DNA from: Henckelia pumila
Lineage: Eukaryota > Streptophyta > Magnoliopsida > Lamiales > Gesneriaceae
Assembly (NCBI RefSeq): GCF_033568475.1
Contig: NC_133121.1
Span: forward strand, 132,898,375-132,962,374
DNA length: 64,000 bases
Direction of reading: 5' to 3'
The translations under genes were made by a program, and so were the position numbers. The notes under the pieces were generated by a model. It was not told the origin of the DNA, did not search any database, and saw nothing but the letters and a program-made list of their open reading frames with translations. Shown piece by piece: positions 10,171 through 23,734 of this stretch (position 1 is the stretch's first letter; every line of letters starts with the position of its first letter).

Positions 10171-13100
10171 TCACATATTTCGTAGATTGCGCATCCCAAT
10201 ATTATAAATGTGTTTTCTGAATATCGCCGTGGGAAGTGCCTTTGTGAAGAGATCGGATGAGTTCTCACTTGATTGAATGTAACAGATATCAATATCTTTA
10301 TTCTTCTCCAGCTCTTGAGTGTATGCAAAGAATTTAGGAGGAATATGTTTAGTTCTGTCACTTTTGATGTATCCTTCTTTCATTTGGGCAACACATGCGG
10401 CATTATCTTCATACAGTGTGATTGGATTCTTGTCCACTGATAATCCGCAAGAAGTTTGGATATGCCGAGTCATTGATTTAAGCCAGACACATTCACGGCT
10501 TGCTTCATGTAGTGCAATAATCTCGGCATGATTTGATGAAGTTGTAACAAGTGTTTGTTTCTGTGATCGCCAAGAGATTGCAGTGCCTCCACGAGTAAAT
10601 ACATATCCGGTTTGGGAACGTGCCTTATGTGGATCAGATAAGTATCCAGCATCAGCATAACCAATTATTCTCTGATTTGTATCTTTTGGATACAAAAGTC
10701 CCAAATCCGTCGTTCCTCGTAAATAACGGAATATATGTTTAATTCCGTTCCAGTGCCTCTTCGTTGGACATGAACTGAATCTTGCCAATAAATTTACTGC
10801 AAAAGATATGTCTGGTCTAGTGCAATTTGAAAGATACATAAGGGCACCAATGGCACTTAGATATGGTACTTCAGGACCAAGAACAACTTCATCATCTTCA
10901 CATGGACGAAATGGATCCTTTTCTATATTCAATGATCTGACAACCATTGGAGTACTTAAAGGATTTGATTGATCCATATTGAAACGTTTAAGGACCTTCT
11001 CTGTATAATTAGACTGGTGAACAAAAATTCTACATTCTTTTTGTTCAATTTGTAAACCAAGACAATACTTGGTTTTTCCAAGGTCTTTCATTTCAAATTC
11101 TTCCTTCAAGTATAACATCACTTCTTGAATTTCTTTATTCGTTCCAATGATGTTTAAATCATCAACATATACAGCAATAATCACGCATCCCGATGTTGTT
11201 TTCTTGATGAAAACACAAGGGCATATTGGATCATTTACATATCCCTTTTTCATCAAGTGTTCACTTAGCCGATTATACCACATTCGGCCGGATTGCTTTA
11301 ACCCATACAATGATCTTTGTAATTTCACAGAATAAAATTCTCTGGGTTCTGAACTTTGTGCTTCTAGCATCTTAAATCCTTCAGGGATTTTCATGTATAT
11401 ATCACTATCAAGTGATCCGTATAAATAAGCTGTAACAACATCCATTAGACGCATGTCCAAGTTTTCAGACACTGCTAAACTGATCAAATACCGAAACGTA
11501 ATTGCATCCATAACAGGAGAATATGTTTCTTCATAATCAATTTCAGGTCTTTGAGAAAAACCTTGTGCAATAAGTCGAGCTTTATATATCACTATTTCAT
11601 TTTTCTCATTTCTCTTTCGAATAAAAACCCATTTGTACCCAACAGGTTTAACACCTTTAGGTGTAAGGACTATAGGTCCAAAAACACTACGTTTATTTAG
11701 CGAATTTAATTCAACCTGGATGGCATCTTTCCATTTTGACCAATCCTTTCGAGTTTTGCATTCACCAAAAGATTTTGGTTCATTATCTTCATTTACGATG
11801 TCACATGCCACATTGTACGAAAATATCTCATCAATATCTTGTACATTCTTTTGGTTCCATATTTTTCCAGTATTAATATAATTGATAGAGATTTCATAAT
11901 TCTCGTCAGTTTGTGGTTCTGACAAAATATTTTCATCATCGTGTGTTTCTTCTGGAACACCATTTTCTATTTTCTGATCATCATTTTTCTCTATGTATTT
12001 TCTTTTCCGAGGATTTTTATCCTTTGAACCGATTGGCCTTCCACGCTTCAGGCGTTTTATGACATCATGAATGTCTTCATTTTGTTTCTTTGGAATTTCA
12101 ACTCGAGCAGGGGCATTTACAGCAGGTATATATGATTTTGTTACCCCTTTTGTGTCTGCAAATGCATCTGGCATTTGATTTGCTATTCTTTGCAAATGCA
12201 CAATTTGCTGTACATCTTTATCACATTGTTTAGTTCTAGGATCCAAATGTAATAATGATGGTACATACCATGTGATTTCTTTTTCGATGTGTTTCTTTTC
12301 TCCCCCTAACATTGGGAAGTTATTTTCATCAAAATGACAATCAGCAAACCGTGCTGTAAACACATCGCCTGTCTGAGCCTCAAGATATCTATTGATTGAT
12401 GGACTATCATAGCCGATATAAATACCATTCTTTCTTTGAGGTCCCATTTTTGTTCTTTGAGGTGGTGCAATAGGCACATATACCATACATCCAAAAATTC
12501 TCAAATGAGAAATATCTGGTTCTTTGCCAAATACAAGCTGCAATGGGGAGTGTTTATGATATGCACTTGGCCTGATGCGAATCAATGCAGCAGCATGTAA
12601 AATTGCATGTCCCCATATAGAAATAGGGAGTTTCGTTCTCATAATCATTGGTCTAGCAATCAACTGCAGACGTTTAATCAATGATTCAGCTAATCCATTT
12701 TGTGTATGAACATGAGCTACAGGATGTTCAACAGTAATTCCCATCGACATACAATAGTTGTTAAAAGTCTGGGAAGTAAATTCTCCAGCATTATCAAGTC
12801 TTATTTTCTTGATCGTATATTCGGGAAATTGATTCCGCAATTTTATTATTTGAGCCATCAATTTTGCAAATGCCACATTCCGAGTGGACAATAAACATAC
12901 ATGTGACCATCTGCTAGAGGCATCGATCAATACCATAAAGTATCGAAATGGTCCACATGGTGGATGAATTGGCCCACAAATATCACCTTGAATACGTTCA
13001 AGAAATATGGGTGATTCCTTTTGGATTTTAGCTCGTGATGGTCTTATAATAAGTTTCCCCAGAGAACATGCCTTACACTGAAACTTATAATTCTGAAAGA

Positions 13101-13665
13101 TCTTCTGGTCTTTCAGTGGATGACCACTTGTATTTTCTATAATCCTTCACATCATTATTGAACCAGGATGTCCCAATCGATCATGCCAATTTGTTAGTAT
13201 TGAAGAATTTCCAATAACCATATTTGATTCGATTGGACTTATATGTGTATAATGCAATCCAGTATGGAGCATTGATAATTTCTCAACTACATATTTATTT
13301 CCTGATTTATATGTAGTAAGACACATATATTTCTCATTTCCTTCGGTTATTGTTTCCGTATCATAACCATGAGAATATATATCATTAAAACTCAACAAAT
13401 TTCTTTGTGATCGTGGTGAATATAAAGCACTATTTATCAAAAATTTTGTACCATTAGGTAACAAAAATTGTGCTTTGCCACATCCTTCAATCAAGTCTAC
13501 AGGACCTGATATTGTATTCACCATTGTTTTTGTTGGTTTTAATTCCAAGAAATATTTTTCATTTCTGAGGATAGTGTGCGTTGTACCACTATCTGGTATG
13601 CAAACTTCCAGTGCATTATTTCCATCTTTGATCATAGTATTTTCCATAATGATCTTCAAAAACAA
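10171..13665 (-). pseudogene. copia-1 pol: protease, integrase, RT, RNase H (one in-frame stop)
   Basis: On the minus strand one frame runs from about 13665 to the stop at 10171. It is broken only by TGA at 13147-13149. In order: a protease motif CIPDSGTTHTI, the GAG-pre-integrase segment WHDRLGHPG, the integrase core (IRLDNAGEF...NGLAE), the RT catalytic YVDDLNIIG, and RNase H with HAEIIALHEASRECVWL and a C-terminal ADLF-like FTKALP block. The piece downstream of the stop is 921 codons and intact. The lost codon lies in the pre-integrase region. A CGA-to-TGA change there would fit deamination of a methylated CpG (inference). The initiator is unclear, because pol is normally expressed with gag. 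Confidence 0.9.
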
Positions 13666-13760
13666 TATGCAATAAAATGAATTAAGAAAGATACATGCAA
13701 ATTATAATATGTTTTATAATATAAAAATTACATTGTTACATTCTTTTCCCACCAGTACAT

Positions 13761-13808
13761 TTAATCAATATCTTCGAAATCATTCAAAAAGTAGGCAGCA
13801 TCTAAATT
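13761..13808 (-). CDS. copia-1 gag, 3' segment (beyond the gypsy-1 insertion)
   Basis: If the gypsy element and one TSD copy are skipped, the gag frame continues at 13808 for 15 codons (NLDAAYFLNDFEDID) and stops at 13761-13763. The frame is exactly preserved across the insertion. Pol begins downstream in a different frame after an AT-rich gap of about 95 nt. Confidence 0.75.
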   Translation of the reverse strand, partial: NLDAAYFLNDFEDID

Positions 13809-13813
13809 CATTG

Positions 13814-16353
13814 TGAAACGACCCTAACTCTATAATAAATAAATATGCGGAAATTTTTTTTTTTTTTATACTACTAAATAAAATATGTACATATATGCCC
13901 ACACATATATGCACAGGATAAAATAAATACATGGCTAAATAAATAAACAATTAAATACTTAAGAAAAAATGCATTCTTTAAAATAATTAAACATCTGAGT
14001 CAACCCTAGAATTAAAAATATACTGCATAAATAAAATAATTAAAATATGTGCATGCACTAAAACATTTAACAAAATATTCCCAACACCTCAACCACTAAA
14101 AATATAATAAAATGTTTCACATGACATCATGCACGGTGACTCAGAAGCTGTCACGGTCACGGGGCTACTGCAGCGCTGCTCATACGTCCTCACCACCGGT
14201 AGGAGTAACCTGCTCCTCTACGTACTCACCTGCACCATATCAGTGTAGTGAGCCTAGAGGCCCAACATGCATACTAACAAGGGTTCAAAATAATTTAAAA
14301 CAATTTAATACTAATACATACATATACATGAATGAGCATGCTTAAAAATTACATAACATAACTTACTTAAATAAACATAAATACATAATACATAACATAC
14401 ATACTTGAGTTGTTGAGCATTTATTTTCTTAACATCGAATGGTTCTATCCGTAAGTGTGACCCATAGTGCGACTGATCAGTCTAAGAAACCATCGTACGA
14501 GGCTGGTGGCGAACCACCCATACATAAATGGCAGAAAACTGCCCATACATAAATGGCAGAAACTGCCCATACATAAATGGCCACACTACTTCAATTTCCA
14601 CCTAAAATATTTTATTTGCTCAACCATAGAAATTAAATCATAGCATAAAAATTGATTTCATGAATGCATGTACTTAAATAAATTGTGTGTCCTTCATATA
14701 TATTTAATTTAATTTTTTTACTAACATATAAATATTAAAATAACTTAAATGCATAAAAATAATTAAATATATAATCAGGACACATGCAATTTTCTCATGG
14801 ATGGTTCTGGACTGCTGGCCCTATACTCAAGCCCATTAACTTAAAACTTGGCCCATTAACACTAGCTTAGGCCCAATAACACTATCCCTGGCCCAATGGG
14901 CCCAAAAGCCCAATAACTTTCATGGGCTCCCAAGCCCATAAAAATTTCTGGCCAACTTAAAAATTTAAATAAAAATTATTGAAAGCCCAAAAATAGATAA
15001 AATAACCCAAAATAATTTAATGGACTCCAAATAAATTAAATGGTACTAATTAAATTTTTGGGAATTTAATTAGCCCATTTAATTCCTAATTAACTTAAAA
15101 CTTAAAAATAAAAAATACCCGAGCCCAACTAAAATAACCCGGACCCGGACCCACTTAACTTAACCCATATTATTTTAGACCCGACCCGGACCCAAGACCC
15201 GACCCGGACCCATCAGAAACCCTAGACCCGAACCCTAGCTTTCCTACTCCTTCGGCCGCCGAAGCTTGAGCAGCAGGCCTTCCCGGCCTGCTGCAGCCCA
15301 GCTCCCATGCACGCCCAAACCAGGAACCCGAAGCCCCTGAACTCGAAGCCCTAGCCTGCGCCGTCTGCACCCTTCTTGCTTGAAACCCTTCGGCCGAGCC
15401 CTTCCCAGCCCAAAGCCCTGCCATGGCTCGATCCTTAGGCACTCTAGGACCTTACCTGACCGAACCCCCAGCCCCGAACCAAGCCATGCCAACAAAATTT
15501 TCGTGAATCATGAACCATGCGTGCAAACACAACCTTTCAACAAGTTTTCTGAAAAATGGTTAAAGATTTCGATGCCTACCATAGCCTACATATTATACAC
15601 TGATATAATGTTGAAAAGGGAAGAAAAACCATGCCTTTCACCGTAGGTATGGATTTAACACACGTAGGACGGACTTCGGGACGCCGGGACGACGATGGCT
15701 TGCTTGGAACCTTCGAAAATGGCTATGGAGTCTCCTTGAAGGTTGGTTCAGTGAGGAAGAAGATGGAGGTGACGGCTGATGCTAGTGGGAAGAAGAAAAC
15801 AATCGGCTAAGGTAGGGTTTTTGGTAGAATAAGTTTAATTTTAGGGTTAATTAAAATATAGGTTAACTATTTAAATAAAAAGGTTTTAAAATAATTAAAA
15901 TACAACTTAACTCTTAAATAAACATTTTAAAAAAAATCTGATCACCTAAATAAAATCTCGAAATAATAATTTAGGGGAATTTTAAAAATACTAAAAAGTC
16001 AATATTTTGACTAATTTTGGATAAAAAATGATCCCTAAAATTAAATAAAATAAATACTTAAAATTTTGAGATAATAAAACTCAAAATAATATTTTAAGGC
16101 TCCAAAAAGGCTCATAAAATAATTTGGCTAGAAAGTTGTCATCTCGTCCGTCCACGGTCCCGTCTACGCGATTAAATAATAAAAATACTAAAAATCATAA
16201 AAACCACTAATTATGGGTTAAATGCTAAAAAAATAAATTAAATCATGCATAAATAATTCACATAATTATTTAACCCATAAATCATAAATTTAAATAATTA
16301 AATATCCTAATTATGCAGGCGGATTTATGTAATTAAAAATACCGGATGTTACA
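13814..16353 (-). repeat. gypsy-1 3' LTR
   Basis: 2,540 bp, TG...CA. It contains a poly-T run at 13854-13867, a 24-bp tandem repeat (14517-14583) and a GC-rich core (15180-15480) in otherwise AT-rich sequence. Confidence 0.97.
14517..14583. repeat. Three tandem copies of 'cccatacataaatggcagaaa'
   Basis: Three successive units of about 24 bp, the last one partial, inside the gypsy-1 LTR. The same triplet occurs at 21899-21965 in the other LTR, so it predates the insertion. Confidence 0.9.
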
Positions 16354-16398
16354 ATTCTCCCCCCCTTAAATTGAATTTCGTCCTCGAAATTAAAGTAC

Positions 16399-19300
16399 TT
16401 ACCCGAACAACTCCGGGTAGCGAGTCCTCATATCCTCCTCGGTCTCCCAAGTAGCTTCCTCCTCCGAGTGATTCAGCCACTGGACTTTGACCATCGATAT
16501 GACCCGCGTCCTAAGCCTCCGCTCCTCTCTAGCCAAGATCCGTACTGGTCTCTCCTCGTATACAAGATCTGGTGGCAACTGTAAGGGCTCGAAATCCAAC
16601 ACATGCGACGGGTTGGAGACATATCTCCGAAGCATGGATACATGGAAAACGTTGTGCACTGCCGCTAGCCCCGGTGGTAGAGCTAAACGGTAGGCCAATG
16701 TGCCAACTCTCTCCAAGATCTCGAATGACCCTATATATCTCGGATTAAGCTTGCCTCTCCGTCCAAAACGCGCTACTCCCTTCATAGGTGACACCTTCAA
16801 GAATACGTGATCACCTACCGCGAACTCCAAATCGCGCCGTCTGGCATCCGCATAACTCTTCTGCCGACTCTGCGCAGTCCTCATCCTCTCTCGAATCTGC
16901 GTCACGATGTCAGCTGTCTGCTGCACAATCTCTGGACCCAAAAAAATCCTCTCACCAACCTCATCCCAATGCACCGGAGATCTGCATCTCCTCCCATAAA
17001 GTGCTGCATAAGGAGCCATACCTATAGACGACTGAAAGCTGTTGTTATAGGTAAACTCCACTAATGGCAGTCTAGTCTCCCAAGATCCTCGGAAGTCGAT
17101 GACACAAGCTCTCAGAAGATCCTCGAGAACCTGGATCACCCTCTCAGACTGACCATCTGTCTGGGGATGAAACGCTGTACTGAACAAAAGCCTAGTCCCC
17201 AAAGCTGTGTGCAGACTCTTCCAAAATGCTGAGGTGAATCTCGGATCCCTGTCTGACACGATAGACACTGGTATGCCATGCAGTCTAACAATCTCTCTGA
17301 TGTACAGCTCTGCATACTGTGTCAAAGTGTAAGTAGTCCTTACCGGCAAGAAATGAGCTGACTTGGTGAGTCTATCCACAATCACCCAAATCGCTGTACA
17401 CCCTCTGGTACTCCTCGGTAAGCCAACCACAAAGTCCATCGTAATATTCTCCCACTTCCATTCCGGAATAGGGAGAGGTCTAAGAAGTCCTGCTGGACGC
17501 TGATGCTCTGCCTTGACTTGCTGACAAGTCAAGCACTCTGACACCACTCTCCCGATGTCACTCTTCATCCCGGGCCACCAATACAATAGCTGCAAATCTT
17601 TGTACATCTTCGTACTTCCAGGGTGAATGGAGTACGGAGATGTGTGAGCCTCTGCTAAAATCTCAGCTCTCAACTGATCGACGTTCGGTACCCACATCCT
17701 ACCACGGTACTGAACGATACCATCCTCCACTGTATACAAGAGATTACCTCTAGCCTCATCTCTCTGTCTCCATCGCTGTAACTCCTCATCAGTAGACTGT
17801 CCCTCTCTAATCCGATCTCGCAGGACTGGCTGCACCGTCAACACTGACAAGCTCGGTGCATGGCCACTCGGATAACACTCCAAGCCAAATCTCTGAATCT
17901 CACTCTGTAGTGGTAACTGTACAGTCAAACATGATACCACTGACGACTTCCGACTCAAAGAATCGGCCACCACATTAGCTTTACCCGGATGGTAGCTAAT
18001 GTCACAGTCATAGTCCTTCACCAACTCCAACCATCTGCGCTGTCTCATGTTCAACTCCTTCTGTGTGAAGAAATACTTGAGACTCTTGTGGTCTGTGAAA
18101 ATCTTGCACTTCTCGCCATACAGATAGTGCCTCCAGATTTTCAAAGCAAATACCACTGCTGCAAGCTTCAAATCATGCGTCGGATAGTTCTGCTCATGAA
18201 TCTTCAACTGTCGCGACGCATATGCGATAACTCTGCCACTCTGCATAAGTACTGCGCCCAACCCAAGCTTGGACGCGTCGGTGTACACCACTAACTCCTC
18301 ATGTGGCACTGTCATAGCTAACACAGGTGCTGAAGTAAGTGCATCCTTCAGCTGATCAAAACTCTTCTGACAATCTGGACTCCAACTATACTTCGCGTTC
18401 TTCTTGGTCAAGGAAGTCAAGGGTACTGCAATAGAGGAAAAACCCTTGATGAACTTCCTATAGTATCCTGCTAAATCCAAGAAGCTACGAATCTCCGAAG
18501 CATTCTTTGGAATCCCCCAATCCCTCACTGCCTGCACCTTGGACTGATCCACTGCAATCCCATCTCTAGAAATAATGTGGCCTAGAAACGCCACCTGCTC
18601 CAACCAAAACTCACACTTACTGAACTTTGCAAACAGTCGATGCTCCCTCAAAGTCTGCAAGGCTGTATGCAAATGCTGTGTATGCTCCTCAATGCTCCTC
18701 GAGTAGATCAATATGTCATCAATAAATACAATGACAAACTGATCTAGATACGGCTGGAAGACACGATGCATGAGATCCATAAAAACTGCTGGAGCATTGG
18801 TCAACCCAAAGGGCATCACCAAAAACTCATAGTGTCCATACCGTGTCCTAAAGGCAGTCTTAGACACGTCTGAATCTCTGACTCTCAGCTGATGGTAACC
18901 AGATCGCAGATCGATCTTGGAGAATACCGAAGCTCCCTGCAACTGATCGAATAAATCCTCTATCCTTGGTAGTGGATACTTATTCTTCACTGTGACTCTG
19001 TTGAGCTCTCGGTAGTCAATGCACAATCTCATGCTGCCATCCTTCTTCTTCACAAACAACACTGGAGCTCCCCATGGAGAAAAGCTAGGACGAACAAAGC
19101 CCTTCTCCAACAACTCCTGAATCTGCTCCTTCAACTCTCTCATCTCTGTAGGAGCAAGTCGATACGGTGCCTTAGAGATAGGCACAGTATCCGGCAACAA
19201 CTCAATACTGAACTCCACCTCCCTCACTGGTGGAACTCCTGCAACATCATCAGGAAAAACATCTGGATAGTCACGTACCACCTCTATATCTGATAACGAT

Positions 19301-21025
19301 CTGCTAGAAACATCTGAGGTAGTGACCACACTAGCCAGAAAACCCTGACATCCACTGCGCAACAGTTTCCTCGCACGGACAAGTGATATCATCTGAGGAA
19401 TACTGCTAGACTGAGATGCAAAGAAAGTAAACATCTCACCTCCTGCTGGCTTCACTGATACTGTCCTACGTCGGAAATCAATCGAAGCTCCATTAACTGA
19501 TAGCCAGTCCATACCCAAAATCAAGTCAAACTCAGTCAATGGAAGAACCACTAGATCTGCTCGAATGGAGTGTCCCTGCAACTCCAATTCCAGATCCCTG
19601 ATGACACTAGTGGTAGTGATAATTTGTCCGGATGGCATGGTAACATCGTAACCACTGTCTACAACCTCCGGTGTAATGCCTATCCGTCTGATAAAATCTC
19701 GGGAGATAAACGAGTGCGTGGCTCCTGAATCTAGCAACGCAAACGTGGAGTTGCCTCCAACTAAAATTCTCCCTGCACGCAGAAGATTCCCAACAATTCA
19801 TACCACTATGCTCCCAAGGTTAAAACACTACAATTCCTTAATTCTAATCACAAGGAAACAAAATTCCTATTCTAGCATGCTGATAATTAAACTCATGCAA
19901 CAGGCATTCAGATATAATCATCATAAACAAAAGCAAAGTATTGAAAAAGTTCTAGGGGTTAGGTATACCGGTGATCAAGGAGGTATCTGGGTCTGCCTCC
20001 TCTGCCTGCATCACATATACTCGCCCACTGACATTCTGCCTCTGCGGGCAGTTGGCAATCTGATGCCCTGGCTCCTTGCAGCGATAGCAGACTCCTGCTC
20101 CCAATAGACACTGCCCGGAATGCATCTTCTGGCACTTCGGACACACTGGATATCTCCCTGGAGTAGGGGCCCCGCCCCTAGTCTGCTGCTGTGGCTTCCC
20201 CTGAGGCCTCTGCTGATTCGGGCCCTTAGATGGCCCTGTAGACTGCTTCTTCGCAGGTGGCTGCGAAGATGGTCGCTGATACCCTGTCTGCACAAACTGC
20301 CTCTTACCCTGCTGCTCTCTCTGTATCTCCCTCCGTCCCTCCTCGGAACGCAAGGCCCTGCTGACTGCAGACTCATAGGTAAAGACGTCTGCCATACGTA
20401 CGTCATGTCTAATCTCAGCCCTCAGGCCCTCAACAAACTGTCGCAGCTTCTCCTGCGGACTATCAGCAATCATGGGCACAAAATGACAGCCCCTCTCATA
20501 CTGGCTCACATACTCAACCACAGATCTGTCCCCCTGACGGAGACTCATGAACTCTCGGATCATGCGACTGCGCACGTCCTCAGTGAAATACTTGGCGTAG
20601 AAGATACGCCTGAACTCAGCCCACGTCAGTGTAGGTAGATGGACTCCTCTGACTGCACCCTCCCACCAAAGGGCTGCATCGCCTCGCATCATATACGTAG
20701 CACAGCTCACCCTGTCGGCGTCTGTGATCCCCATATAGTCTAAGATGGACTCAAGAGAACGAATCCATCCCTCAGCCACCAACGGATCGGTGGTCCCCAA
20801 AAACTCCTTAGGCCCCTTCTTCTGGAACCTCTCTGCGACGTCCTCCTCGTGGGACAGTCTGGGACGGGCAGCCTGCTGCTCCAACAGAGCAGTAATACCC
20901 GCCATCATCGTGGCACTGGCCTGCTCCAGTGCTGTCATGGGGTGCTGCTGAGGTGGCGGTGGAGGTGGATGTGGAGGTCTCCCACGTCGATTCACCTGTC
21001 TGGGAGGCATTCTGCACCACCACAT
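16399..21025 (-). CDS. gypsy-1 gag-pol polyprotein, two exons (intron 19773-19968)
   Basis: On the minus strand exon 1 is 21025-19969 and exon 2 is 19772-16399. Spliced, they make one frame of about 1,476 codons; a second Met at 21010 is an alternative start. Exon 1 holds a proline-rich head, a retrotransposon gag domain ([10 protein letters not shown]) and a zinc knuckle [14 protein letters not shown]. Exon 2 holds the protease [10 protein letters not shown], the RT motif [10 protein letters not shown], RNase H ([14 protein letters not shown]), the integrase zinc region and core ([10 protein letters not shown]), and a chromodomain-like end ([16 protein letters not shown]). It packages and reverse-transcribes the element RNA and inserts the DNA copy. 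No stop or frameshift was seen in either exon, so it may still be functional. Confidence 0.9.
19773..19968 (-). other. Predicted intron between gag and pol of gypsy-1
   Basis: On the minus strand the donor is ACCG|GTATACC and the acceptor is GCGTGCAG|GGAG, 196 nt apart. Removing it restores phase exactly: one base of a codon lies before the intron and two after it, giving ...[14 protein letters not shown] leading into the protease. Unspliced, gag stops at 19952-19954, 15 bases inside the intron. This could set the gag to gag-pol ratio. Splicing itself is inferred. Confidence 0.75.
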
Positions 21026-21195
21026 ATTTATTTACGTAAATCGCCTTGCATAACTAAGTGTTTAAAATTAAGGCTAACTTAAATTCTAGAAATTAAATCA
21101 TACTATAAACATTTAAAACTTACAGACCGGTAGCGTGGATTTCTGAGCTCGCATAGCAGTAGTGACCCCTCCAAGGACCGTGCTCTGATACCAAC

Positions 21196-23734
21196 TGAAA
21201 CGACCCTAACTCTATAATAAATAAATATGCGGAAATTTTTTTTTTTTATACGACTAAATAAAATATGTACATATATGCCCACACATATATGCACAGGATA
21301 AAATAAATACATGGCTAAATAAATAAACAATTAAATACTTAAGAAAAAATGCATTCTTTAAAATAATTAAACATCTGAGTCAACCCTAGAATTAAAAATA
21401 TACTGCATAAATAAAATAATTAAAATATGTGCATGCACTAAAACATTTAACAAAATATTCCCAACACCTCAACCACTAAAAATATAATAAAATGTTTCAC
21501 ATGACATCATGCACGGTGACTCAGAAGCTGTCGCGGTCACGGGGCTACTGCAGCGCTGCTCATACGTCCTCACCACCGGTAGGAGTAACCTGCTCCTCTA
21601 CGTACTCACCTGCACCATATCAGTGTAGTGAGCCTAGAGGCCCAACATGCATACTAACAAGGGTTCAAAATAATTTAAAACAATTTAATACTAATACATA
21701 CATATACATGAATGAGCATGCTTAAAAATTACATAACATAACTTACTTAAATAAACATAAATACATAATACATAACATACATACTTGAGTTGTTGAGCAT
21801 TTATTTTCTTAACATCGAATGGTTCTATCCGTAAGTGTGACCCATAGTGCGACTGATCAGTCTAAGAAACCATCGTACGAGGCTGGTGGCGAACCACCCA
21901 TACATAAATGGCAGAAAACTGCCCATACATAAATGGCAGAAACTGCCCATACATAAATGGCCACACTACTTCAATTTCCACCTAAAATATTTTATTTGCT
22001 CAACCATAGAAATTAAATCATAGCATAAAAATTGATTTCATGAATGCATGTACTTAAATAAATTGTGTGTCCTTCATATATATTTAATTTAATTTTCTTA
22101 CTAACATATAAATATTAAAATAACTTAAATGCATAAAAATAATTAAATATATAATCAGGACACATGCAATTTTCTCATGGATGGTTCTGGACTGCTGGCC
22201 CTACACTCAAGCCCATTAACTTAAAACTTGGCCCATTAACACTAGCTTAGGCCCAATAACACTATCCCTGGCCCAATGGGCCCAAAAGCCCAATAACTTT
22301 CATGGGCTCCCAAGCCCATAAAAATTTCTGGCCAACTTAAAAATTTAAATAAAAATTATTGAAAGCCCAAAAATAGATAAAATAACCCAAAATAATTTAA
22401 TGGACTCCAAATAAATTAAATGGTACTAATTAAATTTTTGGGAATTTAATTAGCCCATTTAATTCCTAATTAACTTAAAACTTAAAAATAAAAAATACCC
22501 GAGCCCAACTAAAATAACCCGGACCCGGACCCACTTAACTTAACCCATATTATTTTAGACCCGACCCGAACCCAAGACCCGACCCGGACCCATCAGAAAC
22601 CCTAGACCCGAACCCTAGCTTTCCTACTCCTTCGGCCGCCGAAGCTTGAGCAGCAGGCCTTCCCGGCCTGCTGCAGCCCAGCTCCCATGCACGCCCAAAC
22701 CAGGAACCCGAAGCCCCTGAACTCGAAGCCCTAGCCTGCGCCGTCTGCACCCTTCTTGCTTGAAACCCTTCGGCCGAGCCCTTCCCAGCCCAAAGCCCTG
22801 CCATGGCTCGATCCTTAGGCACCCTAGGACCTTACCTGACCGAACCCCCAGCCCCGAACCAAGCCATGCCAACAAAATTTTCGTGAATCATGAACCATGC
22901 GTGCAAACACAACCTTTCAACAAGTTTTCTGAAAAATGGTTAAAGATTTCGATGCCTACCATAGCCTACATATTATACACTGATATAATGTTGAAAAGGG
23001 AAGAAAAACCATGCCTTTCACCGTAGGTATGGATTTAACACACGTAGGACGGACTTCGGGACGCCGGGACGACGATGGCTTGCTTGGAACCTTCGAAAAT
23101 GGCTATGGAGTCTCCTTGAAGGTTGGTTCAGTGAGGAAGAAGATGGAGGTGACGGCTGATGCTAGTGGGAAGAAGAAAACAATCGGCTAAGGTAGGGTTT
23201 TTGGTAGAATAAGTTTAATTTTAGGGTTAATTAAAATATAGGTTAACTATTTAAATAAAAAGGTTTTAAAATAATTAAAATACAACTTAACTCTTAAATA
23301 AACATTTTAAAAAAAATCTGATCACCTAAATAAAATCTCGAAATAATAATTTAGGGGAATTTTAAAAATACTAAAAAGTCAATATTTTGACTAATTTTGG
23401 ATAAAAAATGACCCCTAAAATTAAATAAAATTAAATACTTAAAATTTTGAGATAATAAAACTCAAAATAATATTTTAAGGCTCCAAAAAGGCTCATAAAA
23501 TAATTTGGCTAGAAAGTTGTCATCTCGTCCGTCCACGGTCCCGTCTACGCGATTAAATAATAAAAATACTAAAAATCATAAAAACCATTAATTATGGGTT
23601 AAATGCTAAAAAAATAAATTAAATCATGCATAAATAATTCACATAATTATTTAACCCATAAATCATAAATTTAAATAATTAAATATCCTAATTATGCAGG
23701 CGGATTTATGTAATTAAAAATACCGGGTGTTACA
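21196..23734 (-). repeat. gypsy-1 5' LTR
   Basis: 2,539 bp, nearly identical to 13814-16353. It differs in poly-T length, one inserted T near 23432 and about nine substitutions, mostly transitions. Confidence 0.97.

Larger units (their letters stand above)
13814..23734 (-). mobile_element. Ty3/gypsy chromovirus 'gypsy-1', apparently complete
   Basis: A 9,921-bp element with LTRs of 2,540 and 2,539 bp and a perfect TSD CATTG (13809-13813 and 23735-23739). On the minus strand the primer site TGGTATCAGAGCAC follows the 5' LTR near 21193-21180 and is complementary to initiator tRNA-Met. The polypurine tract AAGGGGGGAGAAT abuts the 3' LTR at 16354. Gag, protease, RT, RNase H, integrase and a chromodomain-like tail are all present without stops if one intron is removed. 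Long LTRs and the tail suggest the Tekay/Del lineage (inference). About nine substitutions separate the LTRs (by eye, 0.35%). Confidence 0.95.

Noticed and set aside
15170..15495. GC-rich minus-strand frames of 83-90 aa in the gypsy-1 LTR (also at 22550-22875)
   Set aside because: They occur in both LTRs only because the LTRs are near identical. They have no recognised domain and overlap each other; LTR sequence explains them.
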